Source: Bacillota bacterium
GTDB lineage: Bacteria > Bacillota > Clostridia > Christensenellales > SZUA-584
Assembly: GCA_023415795.1 (NCBI GenBank)
Contig: JAEZJG010000023.1
Coordinates: forward strand, 141,550-205,549
Length of the DNA: 64,000 nucleotides
Direction of reading: 5' to 3'
Below the pieces are notes generated by a model. That model was not told the origin of the DNA and made no database searches. It saw only the letters and a list, made by a program, of their open reading frames with translations. Both the position numbers and the translations under genes were made by a program. This document shows, piece after piece, positions 33,571 through 42,464 of the stretch (its first letter is position 1; every line of letters starts with the position of its first letter).

Positions 33571-35100
33571 ATGAATAAAAAGATCGTGGCGGATATCAAC
33601 GCGCTCGAAGCCAGAATCGCCCTGTTGGAGGACGATAAGCTGGTGGAGATACATGTGGAGCGGCGCGGTAAGGAACGCCTTGTGGGCAACATCTACAAGG
33701 GGCGGGTCGCCAACGTGCTGCCCGGTATGCAGGCGGCGTTTGTGGACATTGGTCTTGAGCGCAATGCCTTTTTGTATGCGGGCGACATATTGGCAGACAC
33801 CTCCGACTTCGAGTTTGGTCAGCAGCAGGGTGACGATTTTGGTCTGCGTGCCAAACGCATTGAAGAGATGGTGAAGGAGGGACAGGAGATCGTTGTTCAG
33901 GTGCTCAAGCAGCCGGGCGGTCAGAAGGGCGCACGCATCACAACGCATGTGACGCTGCCCGGACGCATGCTGGTGCTGATGCCCACCGTGAACCACGTGG
34001 GCGTGTCCCGTCGCATCGAGGACGAGCAGGAACGAAGCCGCCTCAAGGAAATCATGGAACAGATCAAGCCGCCGGATATGGGACTGATTGTGCGCACAGC
34101 GGCTGTGGGCAAAACAGCGGAGGATTTTGACGGCGAGGTACGTTTTCTGGAACGGCTGTGGCGGCGCATATTGCAGCGCAGCGAAGTGTTGCGTGCACCG
34201 CGAATGCTGCATGCCGAAGAATCGCTGGTGTTTCGCACCGTGCGCGATATGTTTACCGTGGACGTATCCGAATTTGTCATCAACGATCAGGAGTATTTTG
34301 ACAAGGTGATCGCGGTGGCAAACATCATCGCTCCGTTTATTAAGGATCGTGTTCGCCTGTACAAGGGCGGTCCCAATATTTTTGATGATTACGGCATTCA
34401 GGCGCGCATCGACAAAGCGCTGGATAAAAAGGTTTGGATGAAAAACGGCGCTTACATCATCATCGATGAAACAGAGGCGCTGACAGTGATTGACGTGAAT
34501 ACCGGCAAATATGTGGGTGACAACAACCTTCAGCAGACGATACTGGAGGTTAACATTGAGGCGGCGAAGGAGATTGCGCGGCAGCTGCGCCTGCGCGACA
34601 TCAGCGGCATCATCGTTATCGACTTCATCGACATGGAGGTGGAGGCAAACAAGTTTAAGGTGGTGGCGGCTCTGGAGGATGCGCTGGCAAAGGACCGCAC
34701 CAAGACCAATGTTCTTGGCATCACCGGCCTTGGATTGGTGGAAATGACGCGCAAAAAGGTACGGCGTAAGCTGTCCAGCATCGTGAAGCGCACCTGCCCG
34801 TATTGCGGCGGCAGCGGCCTGGTGGACAGTGAAGAAACCACGGCGATAAATTTGCGGAGGCTGATGCTACGGCAGCTGGCCAATTCGGACATCAAGGAAT
34901 ACCTGATTGAGGTGAATCCGTCCGTCGCGAAGTATATTGAGAGCAAAGAAAACGAAACGCCGGTGCTGCCTAAGCTGGAGGGCTACAAGTTCTACATATT
35001 GTCCTCTGAATCGGTGCATTTGTCGGATTATCACGTTGTTGAGATCACGTCGCAAAAGGAGCGCGAAAAACTGCTGGGAAAAGCGCGCGTGTTTTGTTGA
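33571..35100 (+). CDS. rng: Ribonuclease G/E
   Basis: This 509-residue protein has an N-terminal S1 domain (GNIYKGRVANVLPGMQAAFV, DIGLERNAFLY), the RNase E/G catalytic core with acidic motifs (DVNTGKYVG, IDFIDM) and the zinc link (CPYCGGSG). It is a single-strand endonuclease involved in rRNA and mRNA processing. The long C-terminal scaffold of E. coli RNase E is absent, which fits RNase G. Gene order with rplU and rpmA downstream is conserved. Confidence 0.95.
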   Translation: MNKKIVADINALEARIALLEDDKLVEIHVERRGKERLVGNIYKGRVANVLPGMQAAFVDIGLERNAFLYAGDILADTSDFEFGQQQGDDFGLRAKRIEEMVKEGQEIVVQVLKQPGGQKGARITTHVTLPGRMLVLMPTVNHVGVSRRIEDEQERSRLKEIMEQIKPPDMGLIVRTAAVGKTAEDFDGEVRFLERLWRRILQRSEVLRAPRMLHAEESLVFRTVRDMFTVDVSEFVINDQEYFDKVIAVANIIAPFIKDRVRLYKGGPNIFDDYGIQARIDKALDKKVWMKNGAYIIIDETEALTVIDVNTGKYVGDNNLQQTILEVNIEAAKEIARQLRLRDISGIIVIDFIDMEVEANKFKVVAALEDALAKDRTKTNVLGITGLGLVEMTRKKVRRKLSSIVKRTCPYCGGSGLVDSEETTAINLRRLMLRQLANSDIKEYLIEVNPSVAKYIESKENETPVLPKLEGYKFYILSSESVHLSDYHVVEITSQKEREKLLGKARVFC

Positions 35101-35164
35101 CAGGCTTAATGTGATATGATATGATCTTGAATTGAGCCGCACGAAAATGGTTTGTGAAATTCCG

Positions 35165-35245
35165 GACCCTTAGTTCTCCTAAAAGCGTAGCTTTTTGAGG
35201 TAGGGGGAGCGGATACCACGACGGCGAGACTGGTAAGAGGAGGTA
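35165..35245 (+). promoter_or_regulatory. Probable L21 leader of the rplU-rpmA transcript
   Basis: The 150 bases upstream of rplU contain a small hairpin AAAAGC-GTA-GCTTTTT with flanking CTCCT/GGGGGAG complementarity, as in ribosomal L21 leaders of Firmicutes. I could not confirm the full consensus by eye. Confidence 0.4.
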
Positions 35246-35251
35246 GCAGCA

Positions 35252-35581
35252 GTGTACGCAATTTTTGAAACAGGCGGCAAGCAGTATAAGGCAAGCAAGG
35301 GCGACATCGTTTTTGTAGAAAAAATCGATGCAGAACCCGGCAAGCTGGTCAGCTTCGACGCATTGGTAGTGGCAGATGGCGACAACATCCAGATCGGTAC
35401 ACCGGTCGTGGAAGGCGCGAAGGTTCGCGCGAAGATCGTCGAGCATGGCAAAGAGAAGAAAGTCGTGACTTTCAAATACAAGCCGAAGAGAAATTACCGC
35501 AAGAAGCAGGGCCACCGTCAACCGTTCACAAAGATACGGATCACCAGCATCGGTTCGGCCAAAGAAGCGGCGGAAGAGTAA
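35252..35581 (+). CDS. rplU: 50S ribosomal protein L21
   Basis: A 109-residue protein that begins MYAIFETGGKQYKASKGDIV and includes VVEGAKVRAKIVEHGK and KYKPKRNYRKKQGHRQPFT, the L21 signature. The start codon is GTG at 35252, with GAGGAGG upstream. L21 binds 23S rRNA. Followed by rpmA after 34 bases. Confidence 0.98.
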   Translation: MYAIFETGGKQYKASKGDIVFVEKIDAEPGKLVSFDALVVADGDNIQIGTPVVEGAKVRAKIVEHGKEKKVVTFKYKPKRNYRKKQGHRQPFTKIRITSIGSAKEAAEE

Positions 35582-35615
35582 CGAAATCCAACAGTGAAAG
35601 AGAGGTGCATTTCAG

Positions 35616-35870
35616 TTGGCACATAAGAAGGGTGTAGGCAGCTCGAGAAACGGGCGCGACAGCGAAAGCAAACGGCTGGGCGTTAAGCGCAGTGACGGAC
35701 AGTTTGTACTCGCGGGTAACATACTTGTGCGGCAGCGCGGCACCAAATTCTATCCGGGCAACAACGTGGATATCGGCAGTGACGACACGCTGTTCTCGCT
35801 GGTTGACGGAAACGTCAAGTTTGAGCGTAGGGGCCGGGACAAGAAACAGGTTAGCGTTTATCCGAACTAA
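35616..35870 (+). CDS. rpmA: 50S ribosomal protein L27
   Basis: An 84-residue protein beginning MAHKKGVGSSRNGRDSESKR, with the full L27 pattern (VLAGNILVRQRGTKFYPG). The start codon is TTG at 35616, with AGAGAGG ten bases upstream; an in-frame stop at 35595 rules out a longer form from a distant start. In most Firmicutes L27 carries a short N-terminal extension ending in F-A/S that Prp protease removes, and prp lies between rplU and rpmA. Neither the extension nor prp is present here. L27 acts near the peptidyl transferase centre. Confidence 0.97.
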   Translation: MAHKKGVGSSRNGRDSESKRLGVKRSDGQFVLAGNILVRQRGTKFYPGNNVDIGSDDTLFSLVDGNVKFERRGRDKKQVSVYPN

Positions 35871-35880
35871 AAAGTCAAGC

Positions 35881-35913
35881 AACAGGCTCTGCGATGCAGG
35901 GTCTGTTTTATTT
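35881..35913 (+). terminator. Terminator of the rplU-rpmA unit
   Basis: AACAGGCTCTGC pairs with GCAGGGTCTGTT (two G-T pairs) around three bases, followed by TTTATTT. Confidence 0.8.
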
Positions 35914-35935
35914 CGTCGGGCTTTATGGAGCGGTT

Positions 35936-36022
35936 ATGAAAAAGTATGTGATGATTGCTGTATGTGTATTATTGGTTTCAATACCGAAATGGCGGTCAAA
36001 TTCACTGTGGATTGAGGCGTAG
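35936..36022 (+). CDS. 28-codon ORF with signal-like N-terminus, uncertain
   Basis: ATG 35936 has GGAG five bases upstream. The product begins MKKYVMIAVCVLLVSIP, a basic-hydrophobic pattern like a signal or membrane peptide, and ends after 28 residues, nine bases before the OGG-type gene. It may be a small membrane peptide or a leader; it may also be chance. Confidence 0.3.
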   Translation: MKKYVMIAVCVLLVSIPKWRSNSLWIEA

Positions 36023-36030
36023 GCTTTCCG

Positions 36031-36888
36031 ATGGAGATTATATTTGACGGTACGGATGTGAGACTGACCGGAATCACCGATTTTTCGCTAACGGACTGTC
36101 TGACCTGTGGGCAGGCGTTCCGTTGGAAGCCGCATGGTAGCGGTTTTTTTGGTGTGGCATTAAGCCGAGCAGTGTATGCCGAGCAGAACGGCGGGGAGCT
36201 GGTGCTGTCGGGAATCGATCAGAGCGAAACGGCGGCTTTTGTGCGCTACTTTGATCTGGAACGCGACTACGGCGCAATCAAGGCGGCATATTCGCATGAC
36301 GATTATATGCGGCAGGGTATGGCGTACACGCCGGGCATGCGTGTGCTGCGACAGCCGCCGTTCGAGACGTTGATCAGTTTCATCATATCCGCCAATAACA
36401 ACGTGAAACGAATTGTAGGCATCATTGAAGCTATCTGTGAGCGTTACGGGGCGGCGTTGGACGGTGGTTGGGACTTTCCGACACCGGAGATGCTCTCTTC
36501 GCTGACAGAGGCACAGCTGAAGGCGTGCGGGGCGGGCTATCGCGCGCGGTACATCATTGAGGCGGCGCGTATGGTGGCTGAGGGCTTCGATCTGGCTGCT
36601 GTGGCGGTGCTGCCGTTTGAGGATGCACGGCGGGAACTGACCGCGTTGCCGGGCGTGGGGCAGAAGGTTGCGGATTGTGTGGCGCTGTACGGCATGGGTT
36701 TCACGCAGTCGTTCCCTGCTGATGTCTGGATGCGCCGCGTGCTATGCGGCATGTACGGTTATGGCGGCAAGAACGATAAACACATGCGCGCGTTCGTGGA
36801 TGAGAGGTTCGGCGAATACGCGGGCATCGCGCAGCAGTATCTGTTCCATTACGCACGTAACCATCCGGAGATATTCCGTACATGCTGA
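36031..36888 (+). CDS. ogg: OGG1-type 8-oxoguanine DNA glycosylase
   Basis: A 285-residue protein with an N-terminal OGG domain (LTDCLTCGQAFRWKPHGSG) and a helix-hairpin-helix-GPD fold. The HhH segment is LPGVGQKVADCVALYG with catalytic Lys212, and Asp231 lies in FPADVWM. This is the OGG1/AlkA arrangement; the enzyme excises 8-oxoguanine and may cleave the strand. The length and QAFRW motif favour OGG over AlkA. No repair gene is adjacent. Confidence 0.88.
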   Translation: MEIIFDGTDVRLTGITDFSLTDCLTCGQAFRWKPHGSGFFGVALSRAVYAEQNGGELVLSGIDQSETAAFVRYFDLERDYGAIKAAYSHDDYMRQGMAYTPGMRVLRQPPFETLISFIISANNNVKRIVGIIEAICERYGAALDGGWDFPTPEMLSSLTEAQLKACGAGYRARYIIEAARMVAEGFDLAAVAVLPFEDARRELTALPGVGQKVADCVALYGMGFTQSFPADVWMRRVLCGMYGYGGKNDKHMRAFVDERFGEYAGIAQQYLFHYARNHPEIFRTC

Positions 36889-36919
36889 GAGGTGTTTGGT
36901 TGCCTATTAAGGCCTAGAC

Positions 36920-36983
36920 CATAAAAGCTCTGTGCCTCTACACCGCTGCCTAACGGGCAATACCCCCCCTTTTAGCTTTTATG
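36920..36983 (+). other. Structured intergenic sequence with perfect 10-base inverted repeat
   Basis: CATAAAAGCT (36920-36929) and AGCTTTTATG (36974-36983) are perfect inverted repeats enclosing a 44-base interior with a possible inner TGCC/GGCA stem and a run of seven C residues. It lies between the OGG gene and the PFOR terminator. It could be a small RNA or the OGG terminator; no named family fits. Confidence 0.35.
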
Positions 36984-37000
36984 AAATGATAGAAAAGAAC

Positions 37001-37026
37001 AAGAGCCTCCGCGATGGGAGGCTCTT
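37001..37026 (-). terminator. Terminator of the PFOR gene
   Basis: AAGAGCCTCC and GGAGGCTCTT form a ten-base perfect stem. Read leftward it is followed by a T-rich tail (GTTCTTTTC). Confidence 0.9.
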
Positions 37027-37051
37027 GACGTTTTAAACAATGTGCTGATTA

Positions 37052-40000
37052 TTAGTTTTCTGATGCCAGACGCTTGTAGAACGCGTAGCGCTCCTTGGCT
37101 TCCTTCTCGGCTTCTGCAAACAGCGAATCCGCAACTTCGGGGAACTGCTTCTGCAGCGATTTGTAACGAATCTCGCTGCGGATGAAGTCCTGATAGCTGG
37201 CTGTCGGCTCCTTGCTGTCCAGCGTGAAGGGGTTCTTGCCTTCCGCTTTGAGCATCGGATTGTAGCGATACAGGTGCCAGTAGCCCGATTCCACCGCGAA
37301 CTTCATCTCGGCCTGCGTCTTGCCCATGTTGATGCCATGGTTGATGCACGGCGCATAGGCAATGATGAGCGACGGACCGTCGTAGCTCTCGGCTTCCAGC
37401 ATTGCCTTGAGCAGCTGGCTGTGGTTAGATCCCATGCACACCTGCGTCACGTAGACGTAGCCGTAGGTCATGGCGATAGCGCCGATGTCCTTCTTCTTGG
37501 TGCGCTTGCCGGCCGCCGCAAACTTCGCGATAGAGCCGGTGGGGGTCGATTTGCTCGCCTGTCCGCCGGTGTTGGAGTACACTTCGGTATCCAGCACGAG
37601 GATGTTGACGTCTTCGCCCATCGCGATCACGTGGTCGAGACCGCCGTAACCGATGTCATAGGCCCAGCCGTCGCCGCCGATGATCCAGATGGACTTCTTG
37701 ACCAGCAGGTCTTCAGCAGCCAGAATGGTGTCGAGCAGCTCCTTCTCCTTGCCGGAGGCGCTGGCAGCTGCTGCAGGCAGCACGCTCATCAGCGCAGCGG
37801 CACTGGCTTTAGACTTCTCGCCGTCGTTTGCTGTTTCCAGCCACGTGGCCAGCTTTTCTTTCAGGTCTCCAGAGACGATTTCAAGCGCTTCACGAACGGT
37901 ATCCTTCAGGCTGGCACGGCGCTGCACGATACCCAAGTTCATGCCGTAGCCGAACTCTGCGTTGTCCTCGAACAGCGAGTTTGCCCATGCCGGGCCATGA
38001 CCCTGCTCATTCTTGGTGTACGGGCAGGTGGGCGTGTTGCCGCCGTAGATGGAGGAGCAGCCCGTCGCGTTGGCGATGATCATGCGGTCGCCGAACAGCT
38101 GTGTGATGAGCTTGATGTACGGCGTCTCGCCGCAGCCCGCGCACGCGCCCGAGAACTCGAACAGCGGCTGAGCAAACTGCGAACCGATAACGTTTGTCTT
38201 ATTGATTTCCACAGCGGGACGCGGCAGCTTTTCGGCAAACTCCCAGTTGGGCTGCTGCACGACAGTTTCCTCGCCCAGCGGCATCATGACGAGCGCTTTT
38301 TCCTTGGCGGGGCAGATGTCGGCGCAGTTGCCGCAGCCGGTGCAATCCAGCGGCGAAACCTGCATGCGGTATTTGTATCCCGCGATTTCCTTGCCGCGCG
38401 CATCCTTGGTGATGAAGGTTTCCGGCGCGTCCTTCAAATCCTCTTCCTTCGCGAGGAAGGGACGGATGACAGCGTGAGGGCACACATACGAGCACTGGTT
38501 GCACATGATGCAGTTTTCGGGCTTCCACTGGGGTACGTTCACCGCGATGCCGCGCTTCTCGTACTTTGTGGTTCCCGTCGGGAAGAAGCCGCGCGGATCG
38601 AAAGCGGAAACCGGCAGCTCGTCACCCTTCTGCTCGATGATGGGATAGAGCGTCTTCACGAAGAACTCGCCCGCATCTGCCGGAGCCGTGGCATAAGCCG
38701 CGCCCTCGGTGGTGGTGGCCCAGGATTCGGGATACTTGATCTCGGTGATTTCCTCAGCACCCATATCAATGGCGGTGTTGTTCATCTGAACGATCTTATC
38801 GCCCTTCTTGCCATAGGTCTTCTTAACAGCCTGCTTCATGTAGTCGATAGCTTCAGCGTCGGGAATGATACCCGCAACCTTGAAGAACGCCGCCTGCATG
38901 ATGGTGTTGATGCGGCCGCCCATGCCCGCTTTTTCGGCAAGGTCGATAGCGTCCACATTGTAGAACTTCAGCTTCTTCTTGGCGATAGTATTTTTCACAC
39001 AAGCCGGAAGCTCCTTCTCCAGCGCTTCCAGTGTCGTCCACTGGGAGTTCAGCAGGAAGATGCCGCCTTCCTTGGCGTCGGCCAGCATGTCATAACGCGT
39101 CACGTAGGACGGGTTGTGGCAGGCGATCAAATCCGCGACGTCGATGAGGTACGTGGACTGAATCGGGCTTTTGCCGAAGCGCAGGTGCGAAACGGTGAGG
39201 CCTCCCGACTTCTTGGAGTCGTAGCTGAAGTAGCCTTGAGCGTACATATCGGTGTGGTCGCCGATGATTTTGATGGAGTTCTTGTTCGCGCCCACGGTGC
39301 CGTCGCTGCCGAGGCCATAGAACTTGCAGCGGTAGGTGCCCGCAGGAGCGGCATCGATCTTGTCGGAATAATCCAGCGACAGGTTTGTCACGTCGTCGTT
39401 GATACCCACGGTGAAGTGATTCTTCATCTCGCCCGCAAGGTTCACATAGATAGCCTTGGCCATCGAGGGGGTGTATTCCTTAGAGGACAGACCATAGCGA
39501 CCGCAGATCACCTTGATGTCGCTGCGTCCGGCTTCGGCCAGCACAGTGAGAACATCCTGATAAAGCGGCTCGCCGGCGGCACCCGGCTCCTTGGTTCTGT
39601 CGAGCACGCAAATCTTCTTGACGGAAGCGGGCATTGCGGCCAGGAAGTGCTTCGCGCTGAACGGACGGTATAAACGCACCTTCACCATGCCGAGCTTCTC
39701 GCCGCGGGCGTTCAGATAGTTGATAGCTTCTTCGGTGGCTTCTGCGCCGCTGCCCATCATGATGATGATGTTTTCGGCATCGGGAGCGCCCACGTAATCG
39801 AACAGCTTGTATTTACGGCCCGTCTCAGCAGACAGCTCGTTCATCACGGCTTCCACAATTTCCGGTACGGCGTCGTAATACTTGTTGGCCGCTTCGCGGT
39901 TCTGGAAGTAGATATCCGGGTTCTGGGCTGTGCCCTGCAGATGCGGGTGCTCAGGGTTCATCGCACGGGCGCGGAACTCGGCAATCGCCTCCTTATCCAC

Positions 40001-40579
40001 CAGCTTCTCAAGTGTATCATAATCGATCATGTCGATCTTCTGCACTTCGTGAGAGGTGCGGAAGCCGTCAAAGAAATGAAGGAACGGAACCTTGGCCTTC
40101 AGCGTTGCCAGATGCGCAACGGAAGCCATGTCGATAACCTCCTGAACGCTTCCCGATGCCAGCATAGCGAAGCCCGTCTGACGGGTAGCCATTACGTCGC
40201 TGTGATCACCAAAGATGGACAGCGCATGGGCTGCCAGCGCTCTGGCCGATACATGAAAAACGCAGGGGAGCAGCTCACCCGCGATCTTGAACATGTTCGG
40301 TATCATCAGCAACAGACCCTGAGAGGCCGTGAAGGTAGACGTTAACGCGCCGGTTACCAAAGAACCATGCACCGCGCCAGCCGCGCCCGCTTCCGACTGC
40401 ATTTCGGCAACGCGCATTTTCTGACCAAAGATGTTGGTTCTGCCATGAGCCGACCACTCGTCGCAAATCTCCGCCATTGTCGAAGACGGGGTGATAGGAT
40501 AGATCGCGCCAACGTCCGAAAACGCATATGCGACATGGGCCGCGGCGGTATTCCCATCAATAGTTTGTTTTTGTGCCAT
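37052..40579 (-). CDS. nifJ: Pyruvate:ferredoxin (flavodoxin) oxidoreductase
   Basis: This 1175-residue single-chain PFOR has the usual length. In order: the N-terminal pyrimidine-binding domain (GNTAAAHVAYAFSDV, YPITPSS), a gamma domain, two ferredoxin-type clusters (CIMCNQCSYVCPH and CTGCGNCADICPAKE), and the thiamine diphosphate domain with ACAGCGETPY and GCSSIYGGNTPTCPY. It oxidises pyruvate to acetyl-CoA and CO2, reducing ferredoxin. AAGGAGG precedes the ATG at 40579. The reduced ferredoxin can be used by Rnf, encoded a few kilobases away. The gene is monocistronic. Confidence 0.98.
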   Translation of the reverse strand: MAQKQTIDGNTAAAHVAYAFSDVGAIYPITPSSTMAEICDEWSAHGRTNIFGQKMRVAEMQSEAGAAGAVHGSLVTGALTSTFTASQGLLLMIPNMFKIAGELLPCVFHVSARALAAHALSIFGDHSDVMATRQTGFAMLASGSVQEVIDMASVAHLATLKAKVPFLHFFDGFRTSHEVQKIDMIDYDTLEKLVDKEAIAEFRARAMNPEHPHLQGTAQNPDIYFQNREAANKYYDAVPEIVEAVMNELSAETGRKYKLFDYVGAPDAENIIIMMGSGAEATEEAINYLNARGEKLGMVKVRLYRPFSAKHFLAAMPASVKKICVLDRTKEPGAAGEPLYQDVLTVLAEAGRSDIKVICGRYGLSSKEYTPSMAKAIYVNLAGEMKNHFTVGINDDVTNLSLDYSDKIDAAPAGTYRCKFYGLGSDGTVGANKNSIKIIGDHTDMYAQGYFSYDSKKSGGLTVSHLRFGKSPIQSTYLIDVADLIACHNPSYVTRYDMLADAKEGGIFLLNSQWTTLEALEKELPACVKNTIAKKKLKFYNVDAIDLAEKAGMGGRINTIMQAAFFKVAGIIPDAEAIDYMKQAVKKTYGKKGDKIVQMNNTAIDMGAEEITEIKYPESWATTTEGAAYATAPADAGEFFVKTLYPIIEQKGDELPVSAFDPRGFFPTGTTKYEKRGIAVNVPQWKPENCIMCNQCSYVCPHAVIRPFLAKEEDLKDAPETFITKDARGKEIAGYKYRMQVSPLDCTGCGNCADICPAKEKALVMMPLGEETVVQQPNWEFAEKLPRPAVEINKTNVIGSQFAQPLFEFSGACAGCGETPYIKLITQLFGDRMIIANATGCSSIYGGNTPTCPYTKNEQGHGPAWANSLFEDNAEFGYGMNLGIVQRRASLKDTVREALEIVSGDLKEKLATWLETANDGEKSKASAAALMSVLPAAAASASGKEKELLDTILAAEDLLVKKSIWIIGGDGWAYDIGYGGLDHVIAMGEDVNILVLDTEVYSNTGGQASKSTPTGSIAKFAAAGKRTKKKDIGAIAMTYGYVYVTQVCMGSNHSQLLKAMLEAESYDGPSLIIAYAPCINHGINMGKTQAEMKFAVESGYWHLYRYNPMLKAEGKNPFTLDSKEPTASYQDFIRSEIRYKSLQKQFPEVADSLFAEAEKEAKERYAFYKRLASEN

Positions 40580-40793
40580 TATATATCCTCCTTAGTAAAT
40601 GATTATCCAATCATGAAATAACTTTTTATAGTCACTGATGGCTTATGGTTAAAACCATTAGATTTAGTATATTCACAATCTTCATTATTATATATTTTTT
40701 CGTCGAAGAGGTCAATAAAAAAAGGACTAGAGTGTGCAGGCTTGTAGGAAAAAGGCAGGTTGCTGATTTGGCGTAAAACACCGCTATAAAAGG

Positions 40794-40821
40794 AAAAAGC
40801 GGCTTGACGTTGCTCAGCCGC
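40794..40821 (-). terminator. Terminator of the mreB gene
   Basis: On the minus strand GCGGCT and AGCCGC enclose eleven bases and are followed by TTTTT. Confidence 0.7.
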
Positions 40822-40850
40822 ACATTTTTGAACGTTAAAATATATTAGCA

Positions 40851-41879
40851 TCAGCCGGGTTCAACACCCAGTTCGTGTTCGAATATGCTTGGCTCCATAG
40901 TCTCCAGAGCCAGCCCCGCGCCGATAGCCACGCAGTCAATAGGATCCTTGGCGCGGCGAACAGGCATGCCTGTTGCCTTGGCGATCATCCGGTTAAGCCC
41001 ATGCAGCAGAGAACCGCCGCCTGTCATCACGATGCCCTCGTTGATGATATCGGCCGCAAGCTCGGGCGGCGTTTGCTCCAGCACGTTTTTGACTGTATCC
41101 ACAATAGCCTGTATCGGCTCCAGCAAAGCCTCGTTAATGCTCTGCGAATCGACGGTGACGGATCGCGGCAATCCGGAGGATGCCTCGCGCCCGCGCACCT
41201 CCATCGTCTGCTCCTTGGGCCTGTCCATAACGTAGCCGAGGCTGATCTTGATCTGTTCCGCTGTGCTCTCACCCACAATCAGACCGTGTATCTTTTTGAT
41301 CTGCTTCATGATGGCATCGTCCATATGGTTGCCGCCAATGCGCAGCGAACGCGATACGACGATCCCGCTCAGCGATATGACGGCTACCTCGCTGGTACCG
41401 CCGCCGATGTCCACCACCATGCAACCCTTTGCCTGTGTCACATCCAGCCCCGCGCCAATGGCTGCTGCCATGGGCTCTTCCAGCAGCAGCACTTCGCGCG
41501 CTCCTGCTGACCGCGCCGCCTCTTCTACGGCGCGCTTTTCTACCTCGGTGATGCCGCACGGCACACAGATCACCAAGCGCGGACTGCGCCGTATCAGGCT
41601 TTGCGGCACTGCCTTGCGTATAAAATACTTCAGCATGATTTCTGTGGTGGCGAAATCGGCAATAACGCCGTCCTTGAGCGGCCTCACCGCCACGATGCCG
41701 CCCGGCGTCCGTCCGATCATTCGGCGTGCTTCCTCGCCCACCGCCAGTATCTCCTTGCGGTTATTCTTCATCGCCACCACGGAGGGTTCACGCACAATAA
41801 TACCCTCATCCTTCATATATACAAGCGTGTTTGCCGTGCCGAGATCGATGCCAAGGCTGGGCGCTAAATATGAAAACAT
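40851..41879 (-). CDS. mreB: MreB/Mbl-type rod shape-determining actin homologue
   Basis: The 342-residue protein shows the actin-fold motifs LGIDLGTANTLVY (phosphate 1), VVDIGGGTSEVAVISLSG (phosphate 2) and IVMTGGGSLLHGL (adenosine). MreB filaments under the membrane organise cell wall synthesis along the cell length. AGGAGG lies upstream of the ATG. It is not followed by mreC/mreD, so it is either the Mbl/MreBH type or a displaced mreB. The terminator downstream marks a single-gene unit. Confidence 0.93.
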   Translation of the reverse strand: MFSYLAPSLGIDLGTANTLVYMKDEGIIVREPSVVAMKNNRKEILAVGEEARRMIGRTPGGIVAVRPLKDGVIADFATTEIMLKYFIRKAVPQSLIRRSPRLVICVPCGITEVEKRAVEEAARSAGAREVLLLEEPMAAAIGAGLDVTQAKGCMVVDIGGGTSEVAVISLSGIVVSRSLRIGGNHMDDAIMKQIKKIHGLIVGESTAEQIKISLGYVMDRPKEQTMEVRGREASSGLPRSVTVDSQSINEALLEPIQAIVDTVKNVLEQTPPELAADIINEGIVMTGGGSLLHGLNRMIAKATGMPVRRAKDPIDCVAIGAGLALETMEPSIFEHELGVEPG

Positions 41880-42005
41880 TCAATTAACCTCCTCTGTATT
41901 ATGGTATCATTGTGCCTGTATAGCCATAATTTTATACATGCATGGCGGGGGATATTGTGACTGTTATGTTCCGCATGGTATGATAGCGCAAAGGGGGGGC
42001 GGTTT

Positions 42006-42464
42006 ATGAATGAGACACAGGCTAACGAGTATATCGTCAGAGTCAACAAGGTGTGTGACTATATCAACGAGCATTTAGCAGCAGAGATAACGCTGGCGGA
42101 GCTGGCGGACATCGCGGGCTTTTCTGAATACCACTTCCACCGCATATTCGCAGCCATGACGGGAGAGACACTGTTCGCGTATATTCAGCGACTGCGGCTG
42201 GAGCGCGCTGCCACGCGGCTGTGCACACACCCGTCGCAGAAGATCACGCAGCTGGCGCTGGAATACGGCTTTACGTCGTCCGCCGTGTTTTGCCGCGCGT
42301 TCAAAAAGCGCTTTGGCTGTGCTCCCTCCGAATTTCGGGACAGCAACCAGAGTCAAACACAGAGCAGCCTGTATCAACTGCTGCGCAACAGCGGGAAAGC
42401 CATAGAGCCGGCTGACGAGTATAATGGCAGCAAAAACAGGAGGCTTGCCATGAACCGGAAGTAA
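42006..42464 (+). CDS. AraC-type DNA-binding domain of a frameshifted AraC/GyrI regulator
   Basis: A 152-residue reading with the two AraC helix-turn-helix motifs (ITLAELADIAGFSEYHFHRIF and the KITQLALEYGFTSSAVFCRAFKK region, then GCAPSEFR). The reading ends at TAA 42462-42464, shortly after the DNA-binding domain. The next 150 codons in the -1 frame encode a GyrI-like effector domain that normally completes such proteins. So this is either the N-terminal part of a broken gene or an independent short regulator. A GGGGGG stretch precedes the ATG. Confidence 0.75.
   Translation: MNETQANEYIVRVNKVCDYINEHLAAEITLAELADIAGFSEYHFHRIFAAMTGETLFAYIQRLRLERAATRLCTHPSQKITQLALEYGFTSSAVFCRAFKKRFGCAPSEFRDSNQSQTQSSLYQLLRNSGKAIEPADEYNGSKNRRLAMNRK

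Noticed and set aside
37274..39673. A 799-codon open reading frame on the plus strand inside the PFOR gene
   Set aside because: It lies antisense to a complete, well-conserved PFOR coding sequence and its composition is that of a shadow frame. No ribosome binding site or domain was recognised.
42431..42437. Programmed -1 frameshift site in the AraC/GyrI gene
   Set aside because: The heptamer is CAAAAAC, so the first position does not allow clean re-pairing, and no stimulatory structure was recognised. A mutation or read error is simpler.
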